Virus record (IMG/VR): IMGVR_UViG_3300042558_000825
Location: 1 to 64,000 of that record
Origin: a virus
Length of the DNA stretch: 64,000 nt
Direction: 5' to 3' (one strand)
How positions within the stretch are numbered: the stretch's first letter is position 1; each line of letters begins with the position of its first letter. The notes below the pieces were generated by a model that saw only the letters and a list, made by a program, of their open reading frames with translations, ran no database searches and was not told the origin of the DNA. The position numbers and the translations under genes were made by a program. Shown here one piece after another: positions 30,888-39,911 of this stretch.

Positions 30888-31829
30888 TTAAATTTTAATT
30901 TTGATATGTTTAACAGGATTCCATTTAAAATCCCATTCTCTATTTTTTGTATGATATAGTACTGATCCAATACTGCTACTAGGGTCGCCTGGGTTAGGTA
31001 AACTCCATCTATATTTGAACAACGGTTCTACTACATTTTCATTTGCTCGGCTATTCATAGCACATCCACCCATATAAACTAAACAATCTGCACCTGTTAA
31101 CTGTACAGCTAATTGCATAACTTTACTTACTTCTATTTCAAAACGTTCTTGTACTGATGCGGCAAGGTCACATTGTTCTTCTGTGTGTAATATCCAGTCC
31201 TGCACACCTTTATGAAAATTATAATTTAATTTTAGCGTGTCCGAACCAAAATAATTAGATACTTGTATACGGAATCTTTTAGGATTACCCTGTTCTGCCA
31301 TTTGTTGTAATAAGTATTCGTCTTTAATTGGCGTTAATCCAACAAGTTGTGTAAATGCGCTATAGAATAATCCTAGACTATGTGGATAACCACGACTCCA
31401 TACTTTTTTCATTTCTCCGTGTTTTGCTTCCCAAATAGTAGCACATTCAAACTCTCCTATAGCATCTAGTACAACAACAGCACAATGATTAAAAGTACTA
31501 GTATAATAACCCGCAGCCGCGTGACTAGCATGATGTGGGGTATATCTTACAGGTGCATAATGTAATCTAGTTTTATTAAGATATCTTTTAGGAAGGACAT
31601 TCATATCTAATGCGGTATCATATTGACCGGCATAGACTTGTCTTGCTTTTTTAACCCAAGGTCTTTCATACCAAAAGATATTATTAGGAGCTCCGTAATA
31701 AAGTGCTTCTGTAATAACTGAAGTATCTAATTCATCTGTTGAGCAGTTATACCATGATTTAAGTTTGTTATTATTAAAAATAGCTAAACTTGAACCGTGA
31801 TTAAGAGCATTGATTCCCCAATGTATCAT
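30888..31829 (-). CDS. Carbamoyltransferase, N-terminal domain only (313 aa)
   Basis: Matches the N-terminal Kae1-like domain of NodU/CmcH carbamoyltransferases, which use carbamoyl phosphate and ATP to carbamoylate a sugar or natural-product hydroxyl. Visible motifs: HHASHAAAGYY (His99, 100, 103), VLDAIGE (about 121-126), GGCAMNS (254-260) and the nucleotide-binding GDPSSSIGSVL (281-291). Typical enzymes have about 550-600 residues with a second C-terminal domain that is absent here; the frame ends cleanly with KIKI and no downstream remnant. A partner protein or an altered reaction is possible. Its ATG overlaps the stop of the 37-residue gene. Confidence 0.83.
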   Translation of the reverse strand: MIHWGINALNHGSSLAIFNNNKLKSWYNCSTDELDTSVITEALYYGAPNNIFWYERPWVKKARQVYAGQYDTALDMNVLPKRYLNKTRLHYAPVRYTPHHASHAAAGYYTSTFNHCAVVVLDAIGEFECATIWEAKHGEMKKVWSRGYPHSLGLFYSAFTQLVGLTPIKDEYLLQQMAEQGNPKRFRIQVSNYFGSDTLKLNYNFHKGVQDWILHTEEQCDLAASVQERFEIEVSKVMQLAVQLTGADCLVYMGGCAMNSRANENVVEPLFKYRWSLPNPGDPSSSIGSVLYHTKNREWDFKWNPVKHIKIKI

Positions 31830-31939
31830 TTGTATATAAACGGATCTTGTTTACGTAATTCATCAAGACGGCGTTTGCGTTCTTGCCTTGCTTTATACCA
31901 CTTTAGTGGTCTTAAAATATAATAAAAAAATTTATTCAT
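31826..31939 (-). CDS. Small basic protein coupled to the carbamoyltransferase (37 aa)
   Basis: A 37-residue frame beginning MNKFFYYILRPLKWY and ending DPFIYK, with a run of Arg/Lys in the middle (RQERKRRLDELRKQD). It has a GGGGATA ribosome binding site and its stop overlaps the carbamoyltransferase ATG (ATGA). Hydrophobic start plus basic tail suggests a peripheral membrane or helper peptide. Similar tiny proteins beside phage carbamoyltransferases seem familiar, but I cannot name a family. Confidence 0.6.
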   Translation of the reverse strand: MNKFFYYILRPLKWYKARQERKRRLDELRKQDPFIYK

Positions 31940-31963
31940 AACGTATCCCCATAATAAAAGTTT

Positions 31964-32617
31964 TCATAGCGCCAATTCTTGTAATCCAGGTTGATAATTT
32001 AACACCAACTCAACTAATCTATTACCTACTTTTTTATTTAATTCTTCTGTAAAATGATTGCTATACTCATTTCCTACCAAAGACATATCAACTAGATTTT
32101 CTTTTACAGTCATACCGTTTTTAAATATATATCCATGATCAAAACACCGTAAGTGTATTACGCAGGGAATTTTATAAACTTCTACAAGATCATCTAATTC
32201 TTTAAACCAAGAAACCATTGCCCATTTACAATAATCACGGGACCAAAGTTCTTCATAGTATAATTGTCCGGCTTTAGCAATTGCAAGATTTTTTATTGGA
32301 TCAATGTGTGTTCCCTCAGGATTATAAAATTTACCATTCTGGACACTACGGGAAGTAAGCCCATAATCATAATCATTGGGTATCCTATTAGGTTCAGTAT
32401 GGCATAATAGTAATACTTTTGGTACATGTAATTGTAATTCCTTTAATAGTCGTTTGCGTACGCTCCACCAAGAAGCTCCGGCAAATCCATATCCTCGAGT
32501 TTTTTCATTGCTGTTGGATAATTTTTGAGAAACTATAAACGGCCAATGAGTCGGTAGTGATCGTAATTCGGCAAAACTATCACCTAAAATTAATATATCT
32601 TTATGTTCAAATTTCAT
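31964..32617 (-). CDS. SGNH-hydrolase-like protein (217 aa)
   Basis: A 217-residue protein with the family's GDS motif near the start (ILGDSFAEL; Ser14), a Gly-containing second block (GYGFAGASWW), and a C-terminal NEYSNHF where His could complete the catalytic site. The family removes or adds acyl groups on sugars and other substrates. The block III Asn is unclear. It lies between a radical-SAM and the carbamoyltransferase genes, so it could edit an acyl group on the pathway product. Confidence 0.65.
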   Translation of the reverse strand: MKFEHKDILILGDSFAELRSLPTHWPFIVSQKLSNSNEKTRGYGFAGASWWSVRKRLLKELQLHVPKVLLLCHTEPNRIPNDYDYGLTSRSVQNGKFYNPEGTHIDPIKNLAIAKAGQLYYEELWSRDYCKWAMVSWFKELDDLVEVYKIPCVIHLRCFDHGYIFKNGMTVKENLVDMSLVGNEYSNHFTEELNKKVGNRLVELVLNYQPGLQELAL

Positions 32618-32619
32618 TT

Positions 32620-33714
32620 TTAACCAATAATTGGAATCTTTTGATTCACATCTCTATTTTGAGAACCTATAAAATTAAGTTCTCCGCAAATTGCACTGCA
32701 TCTTTCCAATCTAATATCAGAATTAAAAGATTTGTCTAATATACTAAACCAAGGACCGTTTACAATATCATGCAATTTAGTGTGATGTATGTTAGCAAGA
32801 TGCTTTCCGCCAATTGTATCCCACATTGACTGCATCATATATTTATCTGAATGCGATTCTGCTTCTATTCCGTAAAGTCTATCTTGCAACCAACCACATG
32901 GAAATACATTACCGTCTGCACTTATATAAATATGATTTGTTTTCTGTGAATGGCACTCAACTATAGTATTACCAAGATATTGTTTTATAGACCCGTGTTC
33001 AGTTGCAATCTTCTTTTGGTCTACATAAATCATATTTTGATAATCTACATTAGTAGGTAATTCTAAATAGCGTTCTACTACACCTTGTTTATTTTTCACA
33101 GGCCATTGCATAATGAATTCGTGTTTCTTATTGAAGAATCTAGCTGTATATTTTACTCTAAATTCTTTGAAACCTAACTGACTACTTAATTCTCTCGCTT
33201 TATCAACTTGATGTTCATTGTGTCTAAAAATTATAAAATCCCATATAGCTGTGCCACCGTTGTCAATATATATTTTTACATTTTTTATTATCTTTTGCCA
33301 ATTAGTATCGACCCTATATAAATGGTTAGTATCTTCTAATCCATCTATACCGAAACCAATCCAATCTACATATTTGCCTGCTTCTTTCCAAAATGATTTA
33401 GTTTGTAAGCTGCCATTGGTATGCAACGCTACTACTAATTTGGGATTAACTTCTTTTAACCATTGACATATACGTATTAAATCTTTATTCATACAAGGAT
33501 CACCGTATGTTCCACAGAAATAAACTTCTTCTAATTGCTTAATAAACTCAACAGGTAATATAGATTTTGCTGTTTCTAATGTTACATTTATCAACGGCAG
33601 ACTTGATACAGTTGCGCCACCGTAATCATTACGGGGGCATTGCGGGCATCGTGCATTGCAATGAGTAGATATTTCCCACTCAATCTTTTTAATATTGTTA
33701 TAATTAAATGGCAT
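32620..33714 (-). CDS. Radical-SAM/SPASM-like protein (364 aa)
   Basis: Radical-SAM motif CNARCPQC (Cys19, 23, 26) and a C-terminal auxiliary-cluster region with IVECHSQ, FPCGWL and LERCSAICGE. This layout resembles SPASM enzymes that modify peptides or sugars. The last codons lie in the 28-base repeat shared with the leader at 30834-30861. The two bases between its stop and the next ATG, and a 11-base overlap with the 282-residue gene upstream, show a coupled operon. Substrate unknown. Confidence 0.85.
   Translation of the reverse strand: MPFNYNNIKKIEWEISTHCNARCPQCPRNDYGGATVSSLPLINVTLETAKSILPVEFIKQLEEVYFCGTYGDPCMNKDLIRICQWLKEVNPKLVVALHTNGSLQTKSFWKEAGKYVDWIGFGIDGLEDTNHLYRVDTNWQKIIKNVKIYIDNGGTAIWDFIIFRHNEHQVDKARELSSQLGFKEFRVKYTARFFNKKHEFIMQWPVKNKQGVVERYLELPTNVDYQNMIYVDQKKIATEHGSIKQYLGNTIVECHSQKTNHIYISADGNVFPCGWLQDRLYGIEAESHSDKYMMQSMWDTIGGKHLANIHHTKLHDIVNGPWFSILDKSFNSDIRLERCSAICGELNFIGSQNRDVNQKIPIIG
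32631..32658 (-). repeat. 28-base direct repeat, copy 2 (coding)
   Basis: The codons for NRDVNQKIP at the end of the 364-residue radical-SAM gene; identical to 30834-30861. Confidence 0.9.
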
Positions 33715-34552
33715 GTTCTAATAACCTTGAAATACAAACTCTATTTACTATACCACCTCGGTTATAATCACTGAATGAATTATCCCCTAAACCAAATATT
33801 ACACAATCTGTTTGTTGAAGATTGTGTGTTTCACATACAGTTTTATACGTTTTTCCATAAGTGTCCCAATTATAATCTGCAGAAAAAGTATTCATTAATG
33901 CTATTGCTAATTGCATAGGTATTTTTGGAGTCATATCTACAGAATTGTATATATCAATTCCATCATCATTGTCATATCGTTGATAACGTATTCCACAACG
34001 CAACCACTGAGCACCATCAAATGCTTTACTTAGACTAAAACAAATGGTATCAATACATGTATAATTCAAATTTAAATTGATATTCTTAGTTATAGGATAA
34101 TAGGCCATGTCTAATAATACAGGTATGCCTAAATCTTCACACTTATCTAGCAACGAGTTCAACTCGGTATGCATAGAACCGGTATCACTAAACGGTACTG
34201 ATATAATCAGTGCATCACCGATCATTAACTGCTCAGTATTTAGCCATTCCCAGTTGAGATTGTGTTTCATTGATGCTCGGTGGTACATGAACTCACCTTG
34301 AAAAAATCTAAAACGTAGTTTGTTATATTTTAAATAAAAATGATCAAATGCTTGAATAGTACCACTTATAAACTTTTTATTTGTGTAAGACTCTATGTTC
34401 TCTAAATGATTATTTTTACTAGCTTTGATCCATTTGTCAAACACATCAATATAAGTATCATATACACTTAGTGTGGCATCAGTTTTTGTTGAATTAATTA
34501 ATTTTACTACATGCTTATTTGGTACAGGAATAGCGTTCTTATTAAACATCAT
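33704..34552 (-). CDS. PLP aminotransferase-like protein (282 aa)
   Basis: A 282-residue protein with the core of a fold-type I pyridoxal-phosphate enzyme: VLLDMAYYP (Asp148, the residue that pairs with the PLP ring) and CFSLSKAFDGAQWLRCGIRY, with Lys176 as the probable Schiff-base lysine and Arg near the phosphate site. It is shorter than usual aminotransferases (about 380-420), so the small domain seems reduced. It lies between two radical-SAM genes. It could aminate a keto-sugar or amino-acid intermediate; activity and substrate are inferred. Confidence 0.65.
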   Translation of the reverse strand: MMFNKNAIPVPNKHVVKLINSTKTDATLSVYDTYIDVFDKWIKASKNNHLENIESYTNKKFISGTIQAFDHFYLKYNKLRFRFFQGEFMYHRASMKHNLNWEWLNTEQLMIGDALIISVPFSDTGSMHTELNSLLDKCEDLGIPVLLDMAYYPITKNINLNLNYTCIDTICFSLSKAFDGAQWLRCGIRYQRYDNDDGIDIYNSVDMTPKIPMQLAIALMNTFSADYNWDTYGKTYKTVCETHNLQQTDCVIFGLGDNSFSDYNRGGIVNRVCISRLLEHAI

Positions 34553-35804
34553 TTAAAATCCTATAGTAATCTGCATACAACTCAGCAAATTTGATAGGTC
34601 TAATAGAATCTAATTTATTGATATAGTCCATAAAAGCCGCGAACTTACTACTTTCATCAACACTATTCATGTATTCAATCTGAGATTTGATTCTATTTTT
34701 CCATCGTTCGTTGTTATTTAACTCAGTAAATGATTCCCAATGTTGAATAATTTTATTTTTAACTTGCACAGGTAATACAGTTGTAGACATATATTTAGGC
34801 CAATGAGTCGTACCAATGGACATTAATCCCTGGTTACGTTTACATATCTTTTTCCAATCGCGGCCTATAATACTTTGTGCAAAATCAGGTATATAATATA
34901 TATTCATGGCATGCACTGTGGTTAATAGGCTAACTACAATGTTATTTCCAGTTTCGTCTAACCTATCAAGATTTTTTGAAATTACATTCCAATCAGCAGG
35001 ATATCTAATGTAATCATTACGGGTACCCCAATCATCTAAACTAACCATGATTTCTACTTCTTTAAAGTTATTCCATAACTCAATAAACTTCTCATTCAGT
35101 ATAGTACCGTTAGTATGGTAACGTAATTCAATATTTTTGCTAGCACCGGACTCTACTAATTTAGTAATGAATCTTTCGTGGTCTTTAATTAATAATGGTT
35201 CACCGCCACCGAAGATAATATGTCTAATGTCACCTATAAACTCATCTAATGAATTTTGTGTTTCTAATCTTTCAAACCAATCAAAACAATCAGTAGTAGT
35301 GATACTATTTGCTTTGTACTGCCAATCTCCTTTAGCTTCATGGTTAACTAAAATAGTAGATAATTTCTTACTATCTTGTAGCCACTTACTACTATCTCTA
35401 GGACGACACATTACACATTGTAAGTTACATGTGTTTCCTAATCGTAAATCTAATGATAAGGGTTTGAAATCTACACTACCGTCTGGGTTAGTTGATGTGA
35501 TCAATTGTTCAATGTATTCAGTGCTTATTTTACGTTGCCATAAGCCATTTTCTATTATTCTATGACTTCTAATGCCACTAGCTTCTTCTTTCCAACAGCT
35601 ATTACATTGCGGTATCTTTTCACCGGCTAAAAATTTTAGTCTAGCGGATTTGAATTGTTCGCTGTTCCATACTTCACTGGGAGTTTGTTGATTAAGATTT
35701 AATCCAACCTCAGGTGATGCAATGCAACAGAGCGGTACATTGCCATCGTTCCAGCTAGCTAAATGAATCCAGGGCTGGATACAAAAGTTTTCGTTATCAA
35801 TCAT
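34542..35804 (-). CDS. Twitch-type radical-SAM protein (420 aa)
   Basis: The N-terminal about 75 residues hold a Cys-rich block (Cys8, CC at 26-27, CNSC at 67-70) of the kind usually C-terminal in SPASM proteins. The radical-SAM core follows, with CNLQCVMC (Cys126, 130, 133) and GGGEPLLIKD at about 207-216. This inverted order marks the twitch-domain radical-SAM family. A paralogue of the same order lies immediately upstream, and the two overlap by 8 bases. Substrate unknown. Confidence 0.86.
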   Translation of the reverse strand: MIDNENFCIQPWIHLASWNDGNVPLCCIASPEVGLNLNQQTPSEVWNSEQFKSARLKFLAGEKIPQCNSCWKEEASGIRSHRIIENGLWQRKISTEYIEQLITSTNPDGSVDFKPLSLDLRLGNTCNLQCVMCRPRDSSKWLQDSKKLSTILVNHEAKGDWQYKANSITTTDCFDWFERLETQNSLDEFIGDIRHIIFGGGEPLLIKDHERFITKLVESGASKNIELRYHTNGTILNEKFIELWNNFKEVEIMVSLDDWGTRNDYIRYPADWNVISKNLDRLDETGNNIVVSLLTTVHAMNIYYIPDFAQSIIGRDWKKICKRNQGLMSIGTTHWPKYMSTTVLPVQVKNKIIQHWESFTELNNNERWKNRIKSQIEYMNSVDESSKFAAFMDYINKLDSIRPIKFAELYADYYRILNDV

Positions 35805-37095
35805 TCATAAGCCCTGCTATTCTAGGGTCTAAATCTTTAATAGTTTGATTTCTATGTTGGTCAAGACTTAAGGTAAACGTCCTAAAGCGTTCTACTTCTT
35901 CTTTCCAATTTTCTGTTCTAGGTTGTTGCAATAATCCTATTATTCCGTTTAAACTATTCATGGTCATATGATTATGAACCTGCATATAATTATCTCTATA
36001 AGCAACTAACTCATCTAATGCTTCTTTTTTAAGTTCATTTGGTAATATATTTACATTTAAATGATGAGGATGAGTATTCACTAAAAAATCTATAAAGCTA
36101 TTTTTATTAAATTTGTTATTTAAATCCTCTACCCATTTAATGATGTTAACCAAATCAAACACATTATATACTTGTACTGTAGGGGTAATGCCTAAATGTA
36201 CATTTGGCATCTGTGCTAATTTTTCAATATTACTGCTAATCTGTGTCCAATCGCTAGGTGCACGGATATATTCATTTACTATACCCACACCGTCTAAACT
36301 AGCATTAATATTAACAGTATCAAACTGACTAATTAATTCTAAAAAGTTCTTATTGATATTGGTACAATTTGTATTGAAAAACAACACAATATCTTTTCTT
36401 CCCTGCTCAATACAACTTTTCATAAATTTAAAGTTGTTCTTAATTAATGTAGGTTCTCCACCAGTCATATACACTTTTTTAAGATGAGGGATCAGACTAA
36501 TAACTTGATCCCACATTATGTCATGGTCAAACCATTGTTGATCATCCATTACATTAGTAGGGAATTTACCAAATGTTTTTTTCCAAACATCCGTATATGC
36601 AGTATTATTCTCAGCAATTTCTATATGTTCTTTAAAAATTTGACTGCTATTCCAGGGATTGCACATCCTACATTTAAGATTACATAGATTACCTAATCTT
36701 AAATCTAGGTACACTAATTCGTCATCTAACTTGCCATCGTTTTTTATAGCTTGCTGAACCCGATCATTTAATTTTTCTTTGCCTAAACGCCATTGCCATT
36801 CGTTAATAGAATGCTGTCTATTACTAGTCCTACCATTTTCTTCTTGCATGTAGCAGACAGCACATCCTTCAATCTTATCACCGGCTATCATAGACTTACG
36901 AATGTTTTGCATATCTTTGCTATTCCATGCATCGTGTATGAAATTGTCTTTGCATGTATAAAATGATTTATTATCTTCTTTTTTTAATTTGTTATGTGAA
37001 CCTTTAACCATACAACAGTATCTAACCGTCGTATCAGTATTGACCATAATACTAACAAACGGGACAGCACAAAAGCTTTTATTATTTTTATCCAT
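35797..37095 (-). CDS. Twitch-type radical-SAM protein, paralogue (432 aa)
   Basis: Same layout as the 420-residue neighbour: N-terminal Cys block (Cys9, CC at 27-28, CAVC at 78-81), then CNLKCRMC (Cys138, 142, 145) and TGGEPTLIKNN. I chose the ATG at 37093-37095, which overlaps the stop of the upstream gene as TAATG and has GAAGG before it; a TTG two codons earlier would be an odd start. Tandem paralogues with matching architecture suggest successive steps on one product or two related substrates. Confidence 0.86.
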   Translation of the reverse strand: MDKNNKSFCAVPFVSIMVNTDTTVRYCCMVKGSHNKLKKEDNKSFYTCKDNFIHDAWNSKDMQNIRKSMIAGDKIEGCAVCYMQEENGRTSNRQHSINEWQWRLGKEKLNDRVQQAIKNDGKLDDELVYLDLRLGNLCNLKCRMCNPWNSSQIFKEHIEIAENNTAYTDVWKKTFGKFPTNVMDDQQWFDHDIMWDQVISLIPHLKKVYMTGGEPTLIKNNFKFMKSCIEQGRKDIVLFFNTNCTNINKNFLELISQFDTVNINASLDGVGIVNEYIRAPSDWTQISSNIEKLAQMPNVHLGITPTVQVYNVFDLVNIIKWVEDLNNKFNKNSFIDFLVNTHPHHLNVNILPNELKKEALDELVAYRDNYMQVHNHMTMNSLNGIIGLLQQPRTENWKEEVERFRTFTLSLDQHRNQTIKDLDPRIAGLMND

Positions 37096-38048
37096 TACCA
37101 ACCTTCAATCTTTCTAATTACATCCATCTCAGTTACTAAAGGACCACGATTGTATTTGTCTGCACCGTAATGACGTTTAAAAAATTTACTTTGCAGACTA
37201 TCCAATGTAGCCATTGGCAGTCCTAGTTTATCATGTAGTGCGGCTCCTAGTAACGCTGATTCACGCACAGGATTTCTATTTACATGTTCTTCCCACAATG
37301 TAATATAGTTATCAAACCATTGAACATTAGTGTGATCCCATTGAGTAAGCATGGTCATGTATGTGCCTAGACGTGCGCCGTATATTGCCCATTCACCGTT
37401 CTCAACATCCATACCAACATTATGCCATATGGTCAGATTGTCTAAGTTACGACTTGCTACTGTTTCTTTAAATTGATCCACAGTAGGACGAGCACCTCTA
37501 TCTAAACTCATCTTAACACCTTCACGAAAGCCGGCACGCCATGCTTGAAATGGTGTCATGTTTGGATATGTAGTTGAATAGCAATCCCACATTGCCCAAT
37601 ATAAATTGTCATCTCCGCCCATACAGAAGTCAGCAATACGTGATACGTCACCGTCTTTTTGATGTTCGTGTGTTTTCATATTGGCAACATATTCTTTAGT
37701 CCAACTACTCATGCCACCATTGCCGTAACGTAGTCCGTTAATGTTGTTAATTGCTTTCCAACGAAACTGTGCTCGTTTGAATGATTCATCCTTACCAGTA
37801 AAGTCTAACTGAATGTTGAAGAAACTTTCTTCTGGCATGTTGTCTCCGTCAATTAGAATAAAACGTTCGGTATCACTTGCTTCACCTGCGGCTTTATGTG
37901 CGGCGTCACTACCTTTAACACTATCAACACGTTTAGCCCATGGCACCATATTTTTTATTCTAAGCCAAAATTCTTCTTTTTGTGGTTCATCATAACTGAG
38001 GTAGATGCAGTCTAAATCGGCTACATCAACGATATCATCAGAGTTCAT
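37095..38048 (-). CDS. Glycosyltransferase-like protein (317 aa)
   Basis: A 317-residue GT-A-like protein. RFILIDGDN (about 62-70) supplies a DxD-type metal/nucleotide site, preceded by SVKGSDAAHKAAGEASDT and followed by NINGLRYGNGGMSSW and PFQAWRAGFREGVKM. Segments match the C-terminus of the 1381-residue protein, which lacks the DxD. It overlaps both neighbours by a few bases. It probably transfers a sugar; acceptor unknown. Confidence 0.72.
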   Translation of the reverse strand: MNSDDIVDVADLDCIYLSYDEPQKEEFWLRIKNMVPWAKRVDSVKGSDAAHKAAGEASDTERFILIDGDNMPEESFFNIQLDFTGKDESFKRAQFRWKAINNINGLRYGNGGMSSWTKEYVANMKTHEHQKDGDVSRIADFCMGGDDNLYWAMWDCYSTTYPNMTPFQAWRAGFREGVKMSLDRGARPTVDQFKETVASRNLDNLTIWHNVGMDVENGEWAIYGARLGTYMTMLTQWDHTNVQWFDNYITLWEEHVNRNPVRESALLGAALHDKLGLPMATLDSLQSKFFKRHYGADKYNRGPLVTEMDVIRKIEGW

Positions 38049-38364
38049 ATGTTTTTAATTTCCATTTAGTTATGTTATTATAAGGACTATCTACTACGAT
38101 ACTTAAATCTTCGCTTGCACATTTAGTACCATTGTCATCATGTATTAATTTAGACACAATCGTTCCTGTTCTATAACCGGCTATTTTGCCATCAATAACT
38201 TTGATGTCAGGCCTCCCTCGGGCATATGTGTCAGTATCTATTACAATATAGTTACCTTCAGGTTTTTCGCACGTGTAAAATAACACATTACCACGTTCAT
38301 CATAATATAATCTGAACTCGGGTTTAATGATAGGAGGAGCCTCCCAAATTATAAACTCTTCCAT
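38038..38364 (-). CDS. Unknown phage protein (108 aa)
   Basis: A 108-residue beta-rich protein (PEFRLYYDERGNVLFYTCEKPEGNYIVIDTDTYARG) with no signal peptide. It sits between transferase-like genes, overlaps the 317-residue gene by 11 bases and follows the 248-residue gene without a gap, so it belongs to the cassette. Conserved-looking but unnamed. Confidence 0.7.
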   Translation of the reverse strand: MEEFIIWEAPPIIKPEFRLYYDERGNVLFYTCEKPEGNYIVIDTDTYARGRPDIKVIDGKIAGYRTGTIVSKLIHDDNGTKCASEDLSIVVDSPYNNITKWKLKTYEL

Positions 38365-39111
38365 TTAATAACTTTCTAATATTTTATCACTAAATGTTTT
38401 AATATGATAGTGAAACGGATACTCTTGTGGATAAGTATTGATTCTAATTAGTTTTGGCAATACTTCATATACCAATGTTTTAGTCCAATCTTCACTGGGT
38501 ATACCATTTACATATTGTTTCATATGTATCATACTCATCTCATCAAAGTTGGGTAATGTGGTTTTTTCTACTCCGACAATATGACAAGCCATGGCATATA
38601 CCCAATCAGTTGATACTTCTTCATTAGGATTACATTTAATTATAGATTTATACTCTTCCCAATTCTCAAAAATATCTCTTACTATTGTGTAAAATAACTT
38701 TGCTGTTTCTGATTTTTTAAAATATGTTATACTATTATATGTGTCAGGCAGCATATTTTCATCAATGAATTTTCTATACACTCTAATGTCAGATAATTCA
38801 CCTTTAAAATTTCTGATTTTGGTTGAAACAACTACATCGTTAACATTTAATATCTCCCACCAGTGTTCAATACTACGTGGGATAATCATATCAGCTTCTA
38901 ATTTAATAGTTTCATCATAAGGACTACATTCATAAACTTGCCAATCATTGTGATAGCCTCCCAAATTACCATGTGGTAACATATCACTAGTGATAATGGT
39001 TACATTACTATTAGGCATAACCTTTTTGATGCTCAACTCTAATGCTTTAGCACAGTTAGTATAACTGATTTTATCAGTGTCTTGTGCCATTATTACAAAA
39101 CCTCTGGTCAT
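38365..39111 (-). CDS. Glycosyltransferase-like protein A (248 aa)
   Basis: A GT-A-like protein with SPYDETIKLEADMIIP at 63-78, where Glu-Ala-Asp takes the DxD place. The same SPYDETI block with a full DxD occurs in the adjacent 267-residue protein, so the pair are tandem paralogues. The altered DxD could mean a changed metal need or lost activity. ATG overlaps the upstream stop by four bases. Confidence 0.68.
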   Translation of the reverse strand: MTRGFVIMAQDTDKISYTNCAKALELSIKKVMPNSNVTIITSDMLPHGNLGGYHNDWQVYECSPYDETIKLEADMIIPRSIEHWWEILNVNDVVVSTKIRNFKGELSDIRVYRKFIDENMLPDTYNSITYFKKSETAKLFYTIVRDIFENWEEYKSIIKCNPNEEVSTDWVYAMACHIVGVEKTTLPNFDEMSMIHMKQYVNGIPSEDWTKTLVYEVLPKLIRINTYPQEYPFHYHIKTFSDKILESY

Positions 39112-39911
39112 GCTATTAACTCCATAAAATTACTTTTATTCATAACATGAAAATCCATATCTTTAACTGTTATATATTCTTTACGTATTTTACCACGTTG
39201 CCAACTATCATACATTACTGTATATTCAGTATTAAATTCTGTATCGTTGTTCCTATATATACTTGTGTTTTTTCCCACATGTACTAAGTTCCAGGGGATA
39301 ATGTCTCTTGTATTATCACTATGTCCATTTGCAATACGTAATGCAAGTGTTAGTGCATAGTCATTACGATATACTCCACCTACAAAACTGTGTATATCAC
39401 AATAATGGTCATAATTCTTTTGTACCATTTCTAAACATTCAAAAATTTGTTTAGCCCTATTTGTCTTTTTAAAGGTAACTGCTGTAGCCCATAATGTTTT
39501 AAAACTATATGCACTTAATACTTCCTGTGCTACCCCCGGTTGCATCAAATAACTAGTAGTATCATGGCAACAAAAGTCATCATATATGTTAAATGTTCTT
39601 AACAGTTTATCTGAATTAACCATATAATCAGTATCTAACAATATAGTTTCGTCATATGGACTAAGTCCATATGCTTGATATCTCCCTTTATTAATCCAAA
39701 TATCATGTTCACGTATGTTGTTTTTATCAGCATTAGTAACTATAACTTTGTCAAAGGTATATTGTTGTATAGAGGGTAGTGATTCTTCATCCGTAACTAG
39801 TGTTACTGGAAGATTTAAAAAATAATTAATGCGTTTAGCAGTAGCTACTGCCATTTTATAGTAATTGAACTTTGGGGAGTTAAACGCAAATAATATTGCA
39901 CCTTTGCTCAT
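39108..39911 (-). CDS. Glycosyltransferase-like protein B (267 aa)
   Basis: A 267-residue GT-A-like protein with SPYDETILLDTDYMV at about 84-98; Asp-Thr-Asp is a proper DxD site for metal-bound nucleotide sugar. A Trp/His-rich C-terminus follows. It overlaps the 101-residue gene and its paralogue by four bases each. Likely the first transferase of the cassette, using a sugar made by the epimerase; acceptor unknown. Confidence 0.75.
   Translation of the reverse strand: MSKGAILFAFNSPKFNYYKMAVATAKRINYFLNLPVTLVTDEESLPSIQQYTFDKVIVTNADKNNIREHDIWINKGRYQAYGLSPYDETILLDTDYMVNSDKLLRTFNIYDDFCCHDTTSYLMQPGVAQEVLSAYSFKTLWATAVTFKKTNRAKQIFECLEMVQKNYDHYCDIHSFVGGVYRNDYALTLALRIANGHSDNTRDIIPWNLVHVGKNTSIYRNNDTEFNTEYTVMYDSWQRGKIRKEYITVKDMDFHVMNKSNFMELIA

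Noticed and set aside
37096-37101. TTG start for the 432-residue radical-SAM gene
   Set aside because: An ATG two codons later overlaps the upstream stop as TAATG and has a better ribosome binding site.
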